Part shown: positions 1 through 10,600 of the stretch, piece by piece
How the letters are laid out: every line of letters starts with the position of its first letter
Numbering within the stretch: position 1 is the stretch's first letter
NCBI RefSeq assembly: GCF_031569985.1
Contig: NZ_JAMQKA010000018.1
Span: forward strand, 1 to 64,000
DNA from: JAMQKA01 sp031569985
GTDB lineage: Bacteria; Bacteroidota; Rhodothermia; Balneolales; Balneolaceae
Direction: 5' to 3'
DNA length: 64,000 nucleotides
Notes under the pieces: generated by a model
The model's database searches: none
What the model was told of the DNA's origin: nothing
Seen by the model: only the letters and a program-made list of their open reading frames with translations
Position numbers and translations under genes: made by a program

Positions 1-416
1 CCGGCATTGAGATGTTCCGTCGGATGCTCGATGAGGGGCAGGCCGGGGACAACGCCGGGATCCTGCTGCGCGGGATCGACAAGGAGGACCTGCAGCGCGG
101 TATGGTGCTGTGTAAGCCGGGCTCGATCACCCCACACAAGAAGTTTGAGTGTGAGGTGTATGTGCTGAGCAAAGACGAAGGCGGCCGTCACACGCCGTTT
201 TTCAAAGGCTACCGCCCGCAGTTTTACTTCCGTACGACCGATGTGACCGGATCCTGTGAGCTGCCCGACGGGGTAGAGATGGTGATGCCGGGCGACAACG
301 TCAGCATGACGGTGACCCTGATCCAGCCGGTAGCGATGGAAGAAGGGCTTCGGTTTGCGATCCGCGAGGGCGGGCGCACCGTGGGAGCCGGCGTGGTAAG
401 TGAAATTATTGAATGA
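1..416 (+). CDS. tuf: Elongation factor Tu, C-terminal part (5' end outside window)
   Basis: EF-Tu carries aminoacyl-tRNA to the ribosomal A site as a GTP complex. Only the last ~138 residues are present. The reading phase starts at base 3, so the first ATG at 12 is internal. The visible part covers domains 2 and 3, with the hallmark strings GGRHTPFFKGYRPQFYFRTT and EGGRTVGAGVV, and ends normally at a TGA. The gene sits just upstream of tRNA-Trp and secE, the usual bacterial order. The coding sequence is much richer in GC (the first 120 bases are about 66% G+C) than nusG downstream (about 30% in a 60-base sample), so its base use is unlike its neighbours. The identity is certain; the G domain cannot be seen. 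Confidence 0.97.
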   Translation, partial: GIEMFRRMLDEGQAGDNAGILLRGIDKEDLQRGMVLCKPGSITPHKKFECEVYVLSKDEGGRHTPFFKGYRPQFYFRTTDVTGSCELPDGVEMVMPGDNVSMTVTLIQPVAMEEGLRFAIREGGRTVGAGVVSEIIE

Positions 417-520
417 CTAATGAATCCGGGAGGGTCATCCTTATGATGACAGCCCTCTTAGCGAAATTACACGTGGAGAGAATAGGTTCTGTCTGTTGAA
501 TCTACTCTCTTGGTGTATCT

Positions 521-593
<73 letters not shown>

Positions 594-620
594 CAAGTTT
601 TGAATGATTAAAAAACAATC

Positions 621-803
621 ATGGACAAGATTAAGGAATTTTTAGAAGGTGTTCGGAAGGAGATGAAAAAAGTCTCTTGGCCGAGCCAGAAGGAGCTGGT
701 TGATAACACTGTCATAGTGATGGTGTTTACGGTTCTGATTTCCGTATTTATCTTCGTAGTAGACCAATTATATAGCACCATATTAGGGGCAATTTATCAA
801 TGA
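621..803 (+). CDS. secE: Preprotein translocase subunit SecE
   Basis: A 60-residue single-span SecE of the short bacterial type. SecE clamps SecY in the inner-membrane Sec channel. The cytoplasmic amphipathic segment carries the family signature around KKVSWPSQKEL (residues 16-26), followed by one membrane span at about 31-54. The stop codon overlaps the nusG start (ATGA, 800-803), so the two are translationally coupled. The length and neighbours (tRNA-Trp before, nusG after) fit exactly. Confidence 0.97.
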   Translation: MDKIKEFLEGVRKEMKKVSWPSQKELVDNTVIVMVFTVLISVFIFVVDQLYSTILGAIYQ

Positions 804-1366
804 CCGCTGAAAAACAATACGACTGGTATGTAGTACGCTGTTTCTCCGGGCATGAAAAAAAGGTCAAGCGTTACCTGGAGCGAGAAATTGAACTGCAGGG
901 AATGGAAGATAAGATTAATGAGATATTGATCCCTACAGAAACTGTTATTGAAATACGTTCAGGCAAAAAAAGGACCAGGGAGAAGAATTTCTTTCCAGGC
1001 TACTTGCTGCTTCACACGATCTATGATGAAGAGGTAAATAATCTTGTTCAGGGAGCGCCTTCTACACTGGGATTTTTGAAAAGTGGAAAAAATGATAAAA
1101 AGCCCAATCCACTCAGAAAGCAAGAAGTAAAACGAATCCTGGGTCGGGTGAAAGATAATGAAGAGATGATGGAGCAGGGGGGTAAAATTGAGATCCCCTA
1201 TAATGAAGGTGACCTCGTGAAGGTCATTGACGGGCCGTTCAAGGATTTTGACGGGACCGTCCAAGAGGTAAACACCGATAAGCTCAAACTAAGAGTTATG
1301 GTAAGTATTTTCGGTCGAAAGACCCCGGTTGAGGTCGATGTGAACCAGGTAGAACCTGCGACCTAA
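800..1366 (+). CDS. nusG: Transcription termination/antitermination factor NusG
   Basis: NusG binds the RNA polymerase clamp and links it to Rho or the leading ribosome. The 188-residue protein has the N-terminal NGN domain (YDWYVVRCFSGHEKKVKRYL at residues 7-26, then the FFPGYLL core near residue 65) and a C-terminal KOW domain (EGDLVKVIDGPFKDFDGTV, about residues 136-154). The start overlaps the secE stop by four bases. An 80-base gap separates it from rplK. The length is typical, with no insertion in the NGN domain. Confidence 0.97.
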   Translation: MTAEKQYDWYVVRCFSGHEKKVKRYLEREIELQGMEDKINEILIPTETVIEIRSGKKRTREKNFFPGYLLLHTIYDEEVNNLVQGAPSTLGFLKSGKNDKKPNPLRKQEVKRILGRVKDNEEMMEQGGKIEIPYNEGDLVKVIDGPFKDFDGTVQEVNTDKLKLRVMVSIFGRKTPVEVDVNQVEPAT

Positions 1367-1446
1367 AACCGAAACGTCACTTGATGCAAAGTGAGCTATT
1401 ACGCGGCAAATCGAAAAGTTAATCTATTACGATTTAATTAACAGAA

Positions 1447-1878
1447 ATGGCAAAACAAGTTGATACTGTCTTAAAGCTTCAGATCCGTGGTGGTCAGGCA
1501 AACCCTGCACCTCCGGTCGGTCCTGCATTAGGTCAGGCAGGGATCAACATCATGGAGTTTTGTAAAGCGTTTAACGCTGCTACGCAAGAAGATGCCGGTA
1601 CTATTATTCCGGTTGAGATTACGGTCTTCGTAGATAAGTCGTTTACGTTTAAAACTAAAACTCCACCTGCAGCTGTACTCCTTAAGCAGGCAACCGGTGT
1701 CAAAACCGGATCCGGTGAGCCCAACCGAACTAAAGTAGGTGAGGTCACATGGACGCAATGCAAGGATATAGCAGAGCAGAAGATGGAAGATCTTAATGCC
1801 CACGACGTTGAGGCTGGTGCCGAGATGATTGCGGGTACCGCCCGAAGTATGGGACTGCGAGTTTTAAGAGACAAATAA
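1447..1878 (+). CDS. rplK: 50S ribosomal protein L11
   Basis: L11 binds the GTPase-associated centre of 23S rRNA and is the target of thiostrepton and the RelA sensing system. The 143 residues show the N-terminal proline-rich signature (ANPAPPVGPALGQAGINIM, about residues 18-36) and the C-terminal RNA-binding domain ending GTARSMGLRV. It is followed 15 bases later by rplA, as in most bacteria. The 80-base leader between nusG and rplK could hold an L1-binding autoregulatory site, but I could not identify one with confidence. Confidence 0.97.
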   Translation: MAKQVDTVLKLQIRGGQANPAPPVGPALGQAGINIMEFCKAFNAATQEDAGTIIPVEITVFVDKSFTFKTKTPPAAVLLKQATGVKTGSGEPNRTKVGEVTWTQCKDIAEQKMEDLNAHDVEAGAEMIAGTARSMGLRVLRDK

Positions 1879-1893
1879 AGGAACGATAGTATA

Positions 1894-2592
1894 ATGGCAA
1901 AACGAGGAAAAAAGTATCGCGAGGCCGCTGAGCTCATAGATCCGGATTTAGAATATACTCTGGAAGAGGCATGTGATCTGGTGAAAAAGACCTCGAAAGT
2001 GAATTTCGACGCATCTGTTGATATGGATATCAAGCTCGGGGTTGATCCCCGGCATGCCGATCAGATGGTGCGCGGTTCCGTTTCCCTGCCGCACGGTACG
2101 GGTAAAGAGGTTCGTGTGTTAGCTCTGGTAAGTGAAGCCAAGCAAGAAGAGGCAGAAGAAGCCGGGGCAGATCACGTAGGTCTCGATGAATACATAACGA
2201 AAATCGAAGAAGGTTGGACCGACATCGATGTAATTGTTGCCACTCCTGATGTCATGGGTAAGATCGGTCGACTCGGTAAAGTTTTAGGACCGAGAGGCTT
2301 GATGCCTAACCCCAAGAGTGGAACCGTTACAGAAGATGTTGCGGAGGCAATTAAAGAAGTGAAAGCTGGAAAAATTGAATTTCGTGTAGATAAGTATGGC
2401 ATTCTGCACGCTTCAATTGGAAAGGTAAGCTTTGAGCCAAACGAGCTTAGAGAAAATGCAATAGAATTCCTGAGAAAGGTGCATAGGTTACGACCGGCAT
2501 CGGCCAAAGGACTGTATTTTCGGGGCGTATATATGAGTTCTACAATGGGCCCCAGTATTACTCTGAGTCGTTCATCCGTAATTTCAGTGTAA
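1894..2592 (+). CDS. rplA: 50S ribosomal protein L1
   Basis: L1 forms the mobile stalk at the ribosomal E site and in many bacteria represses its own operon. The 232-residue product has the usual start (MAKRGKKYREAAELID), the GTGKEVRVLAL segment near residue 70 and the signature stretch GRLGKVLGPRGLMPNPKSGT near residues 128-147. It is full length. It lies between rplK and rplJ with short spacers (15 and 20 bases), so the group is probably one transcript. Its C-terminus ends GPSITLSRSSVISV, within the range of the family. Confidence 0.97.
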   Translation: MAKRGKKYREAAELIDPDLEYTLEEACDLVKKTSKVNFDASVDMDIKLGVDPRHADQMVRGSVSLPHGTGKEVRVLALVSEAKQEEAEEAGADHVGLDEYITKIEEGWTDIDVIVATPDVMGKIGRLGKVLGPRGLMPNPKSGTVTEDVAEAIKEVKAGKIEFRVDKYGILHASIGKVSFEPNELRENAIEFLRKVHRLRPASAKGLYFRGVYMSSTMGPSITLSRSSVISV

Positions 2593-2612
2593 GAAATTAG
2601 AGGTAGATAGCA

Positions 2613-3137
2613 ATGCCAACATTAGCACAGAAAAAGGCAGTAGTTGAAGAGATAACCGAAGATCTGAATAATTCAAATGCACTGTATATAACGAATTATT
2701 CCGGGATGTCGGTTGCTGAAATCAATGAGCTGCGTAGCGAATTCTACAAAGGAGACATTAAATACAAGGTATACAAAAATACCTTGGTTAAACGCGCGAT
2801 GGATGAGGTTGGAGGTTATGATGACTTGTACCCTCATTTGGTCGAGCAAAATGGATTTGCCTTTGTGGAAGAAGAGCTTGCCGCACCTGCTAAAGTAATT
2901 AAGAAGTTCAAAGAAGAGCATAAAAAGCCCCAGTTTAAAGCAGCCATTATTGATGGCGACTTTTACGGGGAAGATAAGCTCGAAACTTTAGCAGCAATGA
3001 AATCCAAGAGCGAAGTTATCGGAGATATTGTTGGTCTCCTGCTCGCTCCTGTATCCAATGTTGTTAGTGCGCTCCAGGCTCCCGGCAAGAAGGTCGCCGG
3101 CGCTGTTGAATCCATCGCCGAAAAAGGCGAAAACTAA
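2613..3137 (+). CDS. rplJ: 50S ribosomal protein L10
   Basis: L10 anchors the L7/L12 dimers on the ribosome stalk. The 174 residues begin with the typical AQKKAVVEEI segment, contain the core YKVYKNTLVKRAM (about residues 51-63) and end with the long C-terminal helix that binds L7/L12 dimers (LLAPVSNVVSALQAPGKKVA). Only 20 bases separate it from rplA, so there is no room for a long classical L10 leader directly upstream. Autoregulation, if present, would have to use sequence inside or further upstream of rplA. Confidence 0.97.
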   Translation: MPTLAQKKAVVEEITEDLNNSNALYITNYSGMSVAEINELRSEFYKGDIKYKVYKNTLVKRAMDEVGGYDDLYPHLVEQNGFAFVEEELAAPAKVIKKFKEEHKKPQFKAAIIDGDFYGEDKLETLAAMKSKSEVIGDIVGLLLAPVSNVVSALQAPGKKVAGAVESIAEKGEN

Positions 3138-3189
3138 ACAATCATTACCTAAGAATTTTAATTCATAAAGATCAATTCGGAGAATCAAA

Positions 3190-3564
3190 ATGGCTGACGT
3201 TAAAGAATTAGCTGAACAACTAGTTAACCTAACTGTAAAGGAAGCAAACGAACTGGCACAAGTTCTTGAAGAAGAATATGACATCAAGCCTGCTCAGGCT
3301 GCAGTTGCAGTTGCCGGCGGAGCTGGTGGAGAAGGCGGCGGAGAAGAAGAACAAACAGAATTTGATGTTGTTCTGAAATCTGCCGGTCAGAAGAAGATTG
3401 CCGTTATTAAGGAAGTTCGCGGCATTACCGGTCTTGGCCTGAAAGAGGCTAAAGAGCTGGTTGACAATGCTCCTAATGCAGTTAAAGAAGGTATCGCAAA
3501 AGCTGAGGCTGAAGAAATCAAGTCAAAGCTTGAAGATGCCGGCGCAGAAGTCGAGCTTAAGTAA
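3190..3564 (+). CDS. rplL: 50S ribosomal protein L7/L12
   Basis: L7/L12 dimers recruit translation factors to the ribosome. The 124-residue product has an N-terminal dimerisation helix pair (KELAEQLVNLTVKEANELAQ), an Ala/Gly/Glu-rich flexible hinge (about residues 40-56) and the compact C-terminal domain with KTFDVVL-like (TEFDVVLKSAG) and GLGLKEAKELVDNAP motifs. It follows rplJ by 52 bases. A strong hairpin lies between this gene and rpoB (see 3592-3622). Confidence 0.97.
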   Translation: MADVKELAEQLVNLTVKEANELAQVLEEEYDIKPAQAAVAVAGGAGGEGGGEEEQTEFDVVLKSAGQKKIAVIKEVRGITGLGLKEAKELVDNAPNAVKEGIAKAEAEEIKSKLEDAGAEVELK

Positions 3565-3591
3565 GTTTGTATTGTACATACAATTTAGCCG

Positions 3592-3622
3592 TAGCCAATA
3601 TCGTTATAATCGGTATTGGCTA
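3592..3622 (+). promoter_or_regulatory. Hairpin between rplL and rpoB (attenuator or RNA processing site)
   Basis: TAGCCAATATCG (3592-3603) pairs with CGGTATTGGCTA (3611-3622) over 12 base pairs including one T-G pair, with a 7-base loop. No T-run follows, so it is not a strong intrinsic terminator. In enterobacteria the same interval holds a partial attenuator and an RNase III site that sets the ratio of L7/L12 to RNA polymerase. A similar role here is inference from position and shape. Confidence 0.6.
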
Positions 3623-3723
3623 TTGGCGTCTCAATCGTATGTGCATTTAATCCTTATTCCCTTTTAGCCCTTGTTGCTATTACATGCTCGTCACTATCAC
3701 ATTAATTTAAAGGAGAGGTTCCT

Positions 3724-6700
3724 TTGAGTACGAACAATTCCATGAAGAAGGTCCCGTTCACCGATCGTCTTTCTTTTGCTGAAACTGAACATGTACTGGA
3801 TTATCCCGATTTTCTTGATATCCAGCTCAAGTCGTTCAATAATTTTACCCAACTGGATGTTGCTCCTGAAGATCGGAAAAATCAGGGTCTGCAAAAAATA
3901 TTCAATGAAAATTTTCCTATCCAGGATTCGAGAGAAACACATATTCTCGAATTTCTCCACTATTCGGTGGATACACCCAAATACAATATTAAGGAGTGCC
4001 AGGAGCGCGGTCTGTCTTATGCCGTGCCGTTGAAGGCAAAACTCCGCCTCTCCGCTGTAGATGATGAGGATGAGGCCACAGAAACAATCGAGCAGGAAGT
4101 GTTTCTGGGTGATCTCCCGTGGATGACCGAACGTGGTACATTCATTATCAATGGGGCGGAACGAGTAATTGTGAGTCAACTTCACAGGTCACCTGGTGTG
4201 TTTTTCGGGCAGAATGTACACCCGAACGGCACGCAGCTTTATAATGCACGCGTTATCCCGTTCAAGGGTTCCTGGATTGAGTTTTCTACTGACATCCGAG
4301 ATGTCCTTTGGGCCTATATTGACCGGAAGAAAAAAGTGCCCGCCACCACGCTTCTTAGGGCACTCGGTTATTCTGATGACGATGAAATTTTCAGCCTATT
4401 TGAACTTTCTGAACGCGTTGACTGCAGTGACGAAGAGAAGTTTATGGAAAACTGCGTTGGAAAACGCCTGGCTTCAGAAATTTCAGTCGAAGTGTTGGAA
4501 GAGGTTGTTGACGAGGAAACCGGTGAGGTAACAGAAGCAAAAAGCCGTAAGGTGCTTCTGGAACGTGATCACGAGCTGGAGGAAGAGGATTTTGCAACGC
4601 TTGAAGAAGCGGAAGTTGAGAGTGTCCGGGTTCAGAACCTGGCTCCCGAGGATTCCGAGCGTAACGTGATCATGAATACCTTGCGCAAAGATCCCGCACA
4701 TGATGATGAGACAGCCCTGGCTGAAATTTATCGCCAGATCCGAACCGGTGAGATGCCGGATGCTGAAACGGCACGCCAGATCCTGGAGCGGTTGTTCTTC
4801 AGTGATAAGAAGTATGATCTGGGTGAGGTTGGTCGTTACCGGCTGAATAAGCGCCTGAAGCTGGATGTGGATATGGATACCCGCTACCTCGTGAAGGAAG
4901 ATATCGTAGCGATTGTTAAAGAGGTTATCCGCCTGAAAAACATGAAGTCACAGGTTGATGACATCGATCACCTGAGTAACCGACGGGTTCGTACCGTAGG
5001 TGAGCAGCTTGGGCAGCAGTTCTCTATCGGACTTGCCCGAATGTCTCGCACGATCAAGGAGCGAATGAACTCTCGCGATGCTGAGCAGCTGACGCCGCAA
5101 GATTTGGTAAATGCACGCACGATCTCCAGTGTGATCAACACCTTCTTCGGCACGAACCAGCTTTCACAGTTTATGGATCAAACCAACCCGCTTGCCGAGT
5201 TGACGCACAAGCGTCGTATGTCGGCATTGGGACCTGGAGGCCTTACACGTGAACGTGCTGGTTTCGAGGTTCGTGACGTTCACTACACGCACTATGGACG
5301 TCTCTGCCCAATTGAAACGCCTGAAGGCCCGAACATTGGTTTGATTTCCTCACTTTGTGTGCATGCCAAGGTTAATGACTTCGGCTTTATAGAGACACCA
5401 TATCGCAAAGTCGAGGAGCAACAGGTCACCGATGAAATAGAGTATCTCTCGGCGGAGCAGGAAGATGAAACTGTTATTGCACAGGCGAACGCTCCATTGA
5501 ATGATGAGGGTATTTTTGCCAATGAGAACGTCTTCTCCCGTTTCCGGGATGGTAACTATCAACTGGCCAAGCCTGATCAGATCGGGTATATGGACGTTTC
5601 TACGAACCAAATTACGTCTCTGGCCGCGGCCCTGATTCCGTTTATTGAGCACAACGATGCAAACCGTGCGCTCATGGGATCAAACATGCAGCGCCAGGCT
5701 GTACCGTTGCTGCGACCTGAATCCCCAATTGTCGGAACTGGTCTTGAACATCGTGCTGCTAAGGACTCCCGCGCTATTATCGCCGCAGAAGCCGACGGGG
5801 AAGTGGTTTATGTCAGCTCTGAAGAGATCCGAGTGAAGTATGAGCGGACGGAGATGGAGCAAACCTGCCATTTTGATGAAGGTATCAAGAGCTATGAGCT
5901 CAAAAAGTTTGAACGCACCAACCAGGACACCACGATTAACCAGCGCCCGATTGTAAGTCAAGGCGACAAGGTTAAGAAGGGGGATACCCTGGCTGACGGC
6001 TGTGCCACCGACGGTGGAGAGCTTGCCCTCGGACGTAACCTGCTTGTCGCTTTCATGCCCTGGAGAGGTTATAACTTTGAGGATGCTATTGTAGTGAGTG
6101 AACGCATCGTTCAGGATGACGTTTATACCTCGCTACATATCCAAGAGTTTGAACAACAAGTACGTGATACCAAGCGTGGGGAAGAGGAGCTTACCCGAGA
6201 AATTCCTAACGTAAGTGAAGATGCTACCAAAGATCTTGATGAACAGGGTATTATACGGGTTGGCGCTAAGGTAAACCCGGGCGACATTCTGGTAGGTAAG
6301 ATTACGCCTAAAGGGGAAACTGATCCAACTCCTGAAGAGAAACTGCTTCGCGCCATCTTTGGTGACAAAGCCGGTGATGTGAAAGATGCCTCACTGAAGA
6401 CACCACCGGGCGTTTCCGGTACGGTGATCAACACTAAGCTGTTCAGCCGTAAACGTGATGAACAGATCTCCCGTAAAGAGGAGAAAAAGATGGTTGAGCA
6501 GGAGAATGAGCGTCATGCTGAAAAGGTTAAAGAGCTAAACAGCAAGATGTACGACAAGCTCTATACCTTGCTGCGTGACAAGACTTCTCCCGGCGTTTAT
6601 GATCTGAATGGTGTAGAGCTCATTCCAAAAGGTGAGAAGTATCGTAAATCTGATTTTGAAGAGATTGATCCCGTAATCATCAATGAAAACATTGACTGGG

Positions 6701-7557
6701 CTACGGATGAAGATCTCGTGGAACACGTAAGATTACTGTTTAAGAATTACCGAGAAATCCGTAAAGAGATTGATACGGAAGCAAAGCGTCGGAAATACCA
6801 GATTCAGGTGGGTGATGATCTTCCTCCTGGAATTATCCAGAACGCTAAAGTCTATGTCGCCAAAAAGCGTAAGATGCAAGTTGGCGACAAGATGGCCGGC
6901 CGCCACGGTAACAAAGGTGTGGTTGCAAAAGTAGTTCCGGTTGAAGATATGCCTTATATGAAAGATGGGACCCCGGTAGATATTCTGCTGAACCCATTGG
7001 GCGTACCTTCCCGAATGAACCTCGGCCAGATTTATGAGACCATTCTTGGCTGGGCAGGCAAGAAGCTCGGTGTTAAGTTTGCTTCACCAATATTCGACGG
7101 TGCCTCTTACGATCAGGTACAGGATAAACTGGAAGAGGCAGGATTGCCGAAAGATGGCCGTGTAACACTCTACGATGGTCGTACAGGCGAATCCTTCGAC
7201 CAGAAGACAACGGTAGGTTACATCTACATGCTGAAGCTGAATCACCTTGTTGAAGACAAGATGCACGCCCGTTCTATTGGGCCATACTCACTAATTACTC
7301 AGCAGCCGCTGGGTGGTAAAGCACAATTTGGTGGTCAGCGTCTTGGTGAGATGGAGGTTTGGGCACTCTACGCTTATGGAGCGTCCAACATCCTCAAAGA
7401 GATGCTCACTGTTAAAAGTGATGATGTTAAAGGCCGCTCAAGAGTGTATGAGGCTATTGTTAAAGGTGAAAACCTCCCTGATGGCGACGTACCAGAATCA
7501 TTCAAGGTATTGTTGCGCGAACTGATGGGCCTCGGCCTTGAAATACACATAGACTAA
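3724..7557 (+). CDS. rpoB: DNA-directed RNA polymerase beta subunit
   Basis: The 1277-residue beta subunit forms one pincer of RNA polymerase. The start is a TTG preceded by a good ribosome binding site (AGGAGAGG at 3711-3718); the next in-frame ATG, six codons on, has no such site. The rifampicin pocket is intact around residues 476-505 (QLSQFMDQTNPLAELTHKRR), with S481, D485, H495 and S500 of the susceptible type. The C-terminal part has GDKMAGRHGNKGVV and the MNLGQIYE segment that packs on beta prime. It is followed by rpoC after 51 bases. Confidence 0.98.
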   Translation: MSTNNSMKKVPFTDRLSFAETEHVLDYPDFLDIQLKSFNNFTQLDVAPEDRKNQGLQKIFNENFPIQDSRETHILEFLHYSVDTPKYNIKECQERGLSYAVPLKAKLRLSAVDDEDEATETIEQEVFLGDLPWMTERGTFIINGAERVIVSQLHRSPGVFFGQNVHPNGTQLYNARVIPFKGSWIEFSTDIRDVLWAYIDRKKKVPATTLLRALGYSDDDEIFSLFELSERVDCSDEEKFMENCVGKRLASEISVEVLEEVVDEETGEVTEAKSRKVLLERDHELEEEDFATLEEAEVESVRVQNLAPEDSERNVIMNTLRKDPAHDDETALAEIYRQIRTGEMPDAETARQILERLFFSDKKYDLGEVGRYRLNKRLKLDVDMDTRYLVKEDIVAIVKEVIRLKNMKSQVDDIDHLSNRRVRTVGEQLGQQFSIGLARMSRTIKERMNSRDAEQLTPQDLVNARTISSVINTFFGTNQLSQFMDQTNPLAELTHKRRMSALGPGGLTRERAGFEVRDVHYTHYGRLCPIETPEGPNIGLISSLCVHAKVNDFGFIETPYRKVEEQQVTDEIEYLSAEQEDETVIAQANAPLNDEGIFANENVFSRFRDGNYQLAKPDQIGYMDVSTNQITSLAAALIPFIEHNDANRALMGSNMQRQAVPLLRPESPIVGTGLEHRAAKDSRAIIAAEADGEVVYVSSEEIRVKYERTEMEQTCHFDEGIKSYELKKFERTNQDTTINQRPIVSQGDKVKKGDTLADGCATDGGELALGRNLLVAFMPWRGYNFEDAIVVSERIVQDDVYTSLHIQEFEQQVRDTKRGEEELTREIPNVSEDATKDLDEQGIIRVGAKVNPGDILVGKITPKGETDPTPEEKLLRAIFGDKAGDVKDASLKTPPGVSGTVINTKLFSRKRDEQISRKEEKKMVEQENERHAEKVKELNSKMYDKLYTLLRDKTSPGVYDLNGVELIPKGEKYRKSDFEEIDPVIINENIDWATDEDLVEHVRLLFKNYREIRKEIDTEAKRRKYQIQVGDDLPPGIIQNAKVYVAKKRKMQVGDKMAGRHGNKGVVAKVVPVEDMPYMKDGTPVDILLNPLGVPSRMNLGQIYETILGWAGKKLGVKFASPIFDGASYDQVQDKLEEAGLPKDGRVTLYDGRTGESFDQKTTVGYIYMLKLNHLVEDKMHARSIGPYSLITQQPLGGKAQFGGQRLGEMEVWALYAYGASNILKEMLTVKSDDVKGRSRVYEAIVKGENLPDGDVPESFKVLLRELMGLGLEIHID

Positions 7558-7608
7558 ATTGAATAAAGAATTTGTACTGTTAATAAAAGTTAATCCGGAG
7601 GTACATCC

Positions 7609-10600
7609 TTGCCGACTACAAATACATTAACGGTCACGAAAGACTTCAGTAATATTGGAATCTCTCTGGCATCACCGGAGACGATTCTGTCCCGTTCACA
7701 CGGGGAAGTCTTGACTCCCGAAACAATCAACTATCGTACCTTTAAACCGGAGATGGACGGTCTTTTCTGTGAAAAGATCTTTGGTCCGGTCAAAGATTAC
7801 GAATGCCACTGCGGCAAGTACAAGCGTATCCGTTACAAGGGTATCATTTGTGACCGCTGCGGTGTTGAAGTAACCCGAAAGGCTGTCCGTCGCGAGCGTA
7901 TGGGACATATCTCCCTGACCGTGCCGGTAGTGCACATCTGGTACTTCAAGTCACTGCCAAACAAACTGGCATATCTGCTTGGATACTCATCCAAGAATCT
8001 TGAAAAGGTCGTTTATTATGAAACACATGTAATCATGAATCCGGGTCTTGCAAGAGATCTCGGTTACAAACGGGGCGATCTTGTCACTGAAGAGGAATAC
8101 TATGATATTCTTGATCAGCTCCCAGACGATCAGTATGAACTGGATGATGAGGATGAAGATAAATTCATCTGTAAGGAAGGCGCCGATGCAATTGAAGATC
8201 TGCTAGCAGGTCTAGACTTGGACAGCCTTGCCTATCGACTGCGTTACGAGGTTCGTAATGAGACCTCCCAGATGCGGAAGAAAAAGAAACTGAAACGACT
8301 GCAGGTGATCGAATCTTTCCGTGCCGCTAACCAGCACACGGAGAATCGACCTGAGTGGATGGTACAGCGTGTTATTCCTGTCATTCCTCCGGAACTGCGT
8401 CCACTGGTACCGCTTGAAGGTGGACGATTTGCGACTTCAGATCTAAATGACCTGTATCGACGTGTAATCATCCGAAACAACCGCCTGAAGCGACTGATTG
8501 ATATCAAAGCGCCGGATGTGATTCTGCGGAATGAGAAGCGTATGCTGCAGGAAGCGGTCGATTCGCTTTATGATAACTCAAGAAAATCCAACGCGGTTCG
8601 TAATAACAACCGGCCGTTGAAGTCTCTCAGTGATATGCTGAAGGGCAAGAGCGGACGATTCCGTCAGAACCTGCTTGGTAAGCGGGTTGACTACTCCGGT
8701 CGTTCTGTAATCGTGGTTGGACCAGAGCTCAAAATGCATGAGTGTGGTCTGCCGAAAGAGATGGCTGTTGAGCTTTACAAGCCATTTATTATTCGCCGAC
8801 TCATTGAGCGCGGGTATGTGAAGACGGTTAAAAGCGCGAAAAAGGTTGTTGACCGACGCGACCAAGTGGTTTGGGAAGTCCTTGAAAATGTGATCGACGG
8901 ACACCCTGTACTGCTGAACCGTGCACCAACATTGCACCGACTGGGTATCCAGGCCTATCAGCCGGTACTCATCGAGGAAAAAGCCGTGCGATTGCACCCG
9001 CTCTCCTGTACTGCTTTTAATGCTGACTTTGACGGTGACCAGATGGCTGTGCACGTGCCGTTGAGTCACGACTCAATCCTTGAGGCATCCGTGCTGATGC
9101 TTGGTTCGCATAACATCTTGAGTCCTGCAAGTGGTGGACCTATTGCAGTTCCGTCGCAGGATATGGTATTGGGTATTTACTACCTGACCAAGATGGCGAA
9201 TGATCAGCGTGGGGAGGGCAAGACTTTTGCCAACACCGATGAAGTGCTGGTAGCATGGGATCAGGACAAGATTGACATGCACGCAAAGATCAATGTCCGG
9301 GTTCCTGTTTCAGGTGAAGGTGATGATACGGAGTATGAGATCATCAAGACGACCACAGGCCGGGTATTGTTTAATGTTATTCTGCCTCCGGAAATTAAAT
9401 TCATTAACAAAACGCTTGGCAAGAAGGAGCTTAGAAAGCTGATCGGGGATATCCACAGCGAAGTTGGAACAGCCCGCACAGCTTCCTTCCTTGACAAGAT
9501 GAAGAAGATGGGTTTTGAAAAGGCAACGACCGGTGGCCTGTCTTTTAACCTGGAGGATATCGTAATTCCTGATGAAAAGATGGAACTTATCGACAAAGCC
9601 CAGAGCGAAGTTTCGGACATTACCGACCGCTATGAGATGGGTTTTATTACCGATAATGAACGGTATAACCAGGTTATTGATAAATGGACCAGCACGACCA
9701 ACCGGGTATCAGAGTCTCTGTTTAACGCATTGACTGCTGATCGAGAAGGATTCAACCCGGTATTTATGATGGCTGATTCCGGTGCACGTGGTTCCAAAGA
9801 GCAGATTCGACAGCTCGGCGGTATGCGTGGACTGATGGCCAAGCCGCAGAAAAGTTCGCAGCAGTCCGGTAACGAGGTTATCGAGAACCCGATTCTCTCA
9901 AGTTTCAAAGAGGGATTGACGGTGCTCGAATACTTTATCTCAACACACGGTGCGCGTAAGGGTCTGGCCGATACGGCACTTAAGACCGCTGATGCCGGTT
10001 ACCTAACCCGTCGTCTTGTGGATGTATCGCAGGATATCATCATTAACGAAGAGGACTGCGGTACGCTTCGTGGCATTAAGATGAAAGCGTTGAAAGATAA
10101 CGAGGATGTCATCGAGAGCCTCGAAGATCGTATCCTCGGTCGCGTTTCGCTCCACGATATTTACGATCCAATCTCAGATGATCTGATCTGTGAAGCGAAC
10201 CAGCTTATTGATGAATCGGTAGCGAAGAGCATTGCTGAAACCTCAATTGAAGAGGTTGAGATTCGTTCAGTACTGACTTGTGAAAGCGAACGTGGTGTAT
10301 GTGCAAAATGCTACGGCCGTGACCTCTCCCGTGGAACCATGGTTCAAACCGGTGAGGCTGTGGGTGTTATCGCAGCTCAGTCTATTGGTGAGCCCGGTAC
10401 ACAGCTTACGTTGCGTACATTCCACGTTGGTGGTACCGCTTCCCGCATGGAGTCAGAATCGCAGCACAAGACCAAGTTCGAAGGGAAAGTCGAATTTGAG
10501 AACGTACGTATCGTAGAGTACGATGATGGCGAAGAGGTACAGAATATTGTACTGAGTCGTGCCGGAGAGATTAAGATTCTCGACGAGGAAGGCAAAGTTC

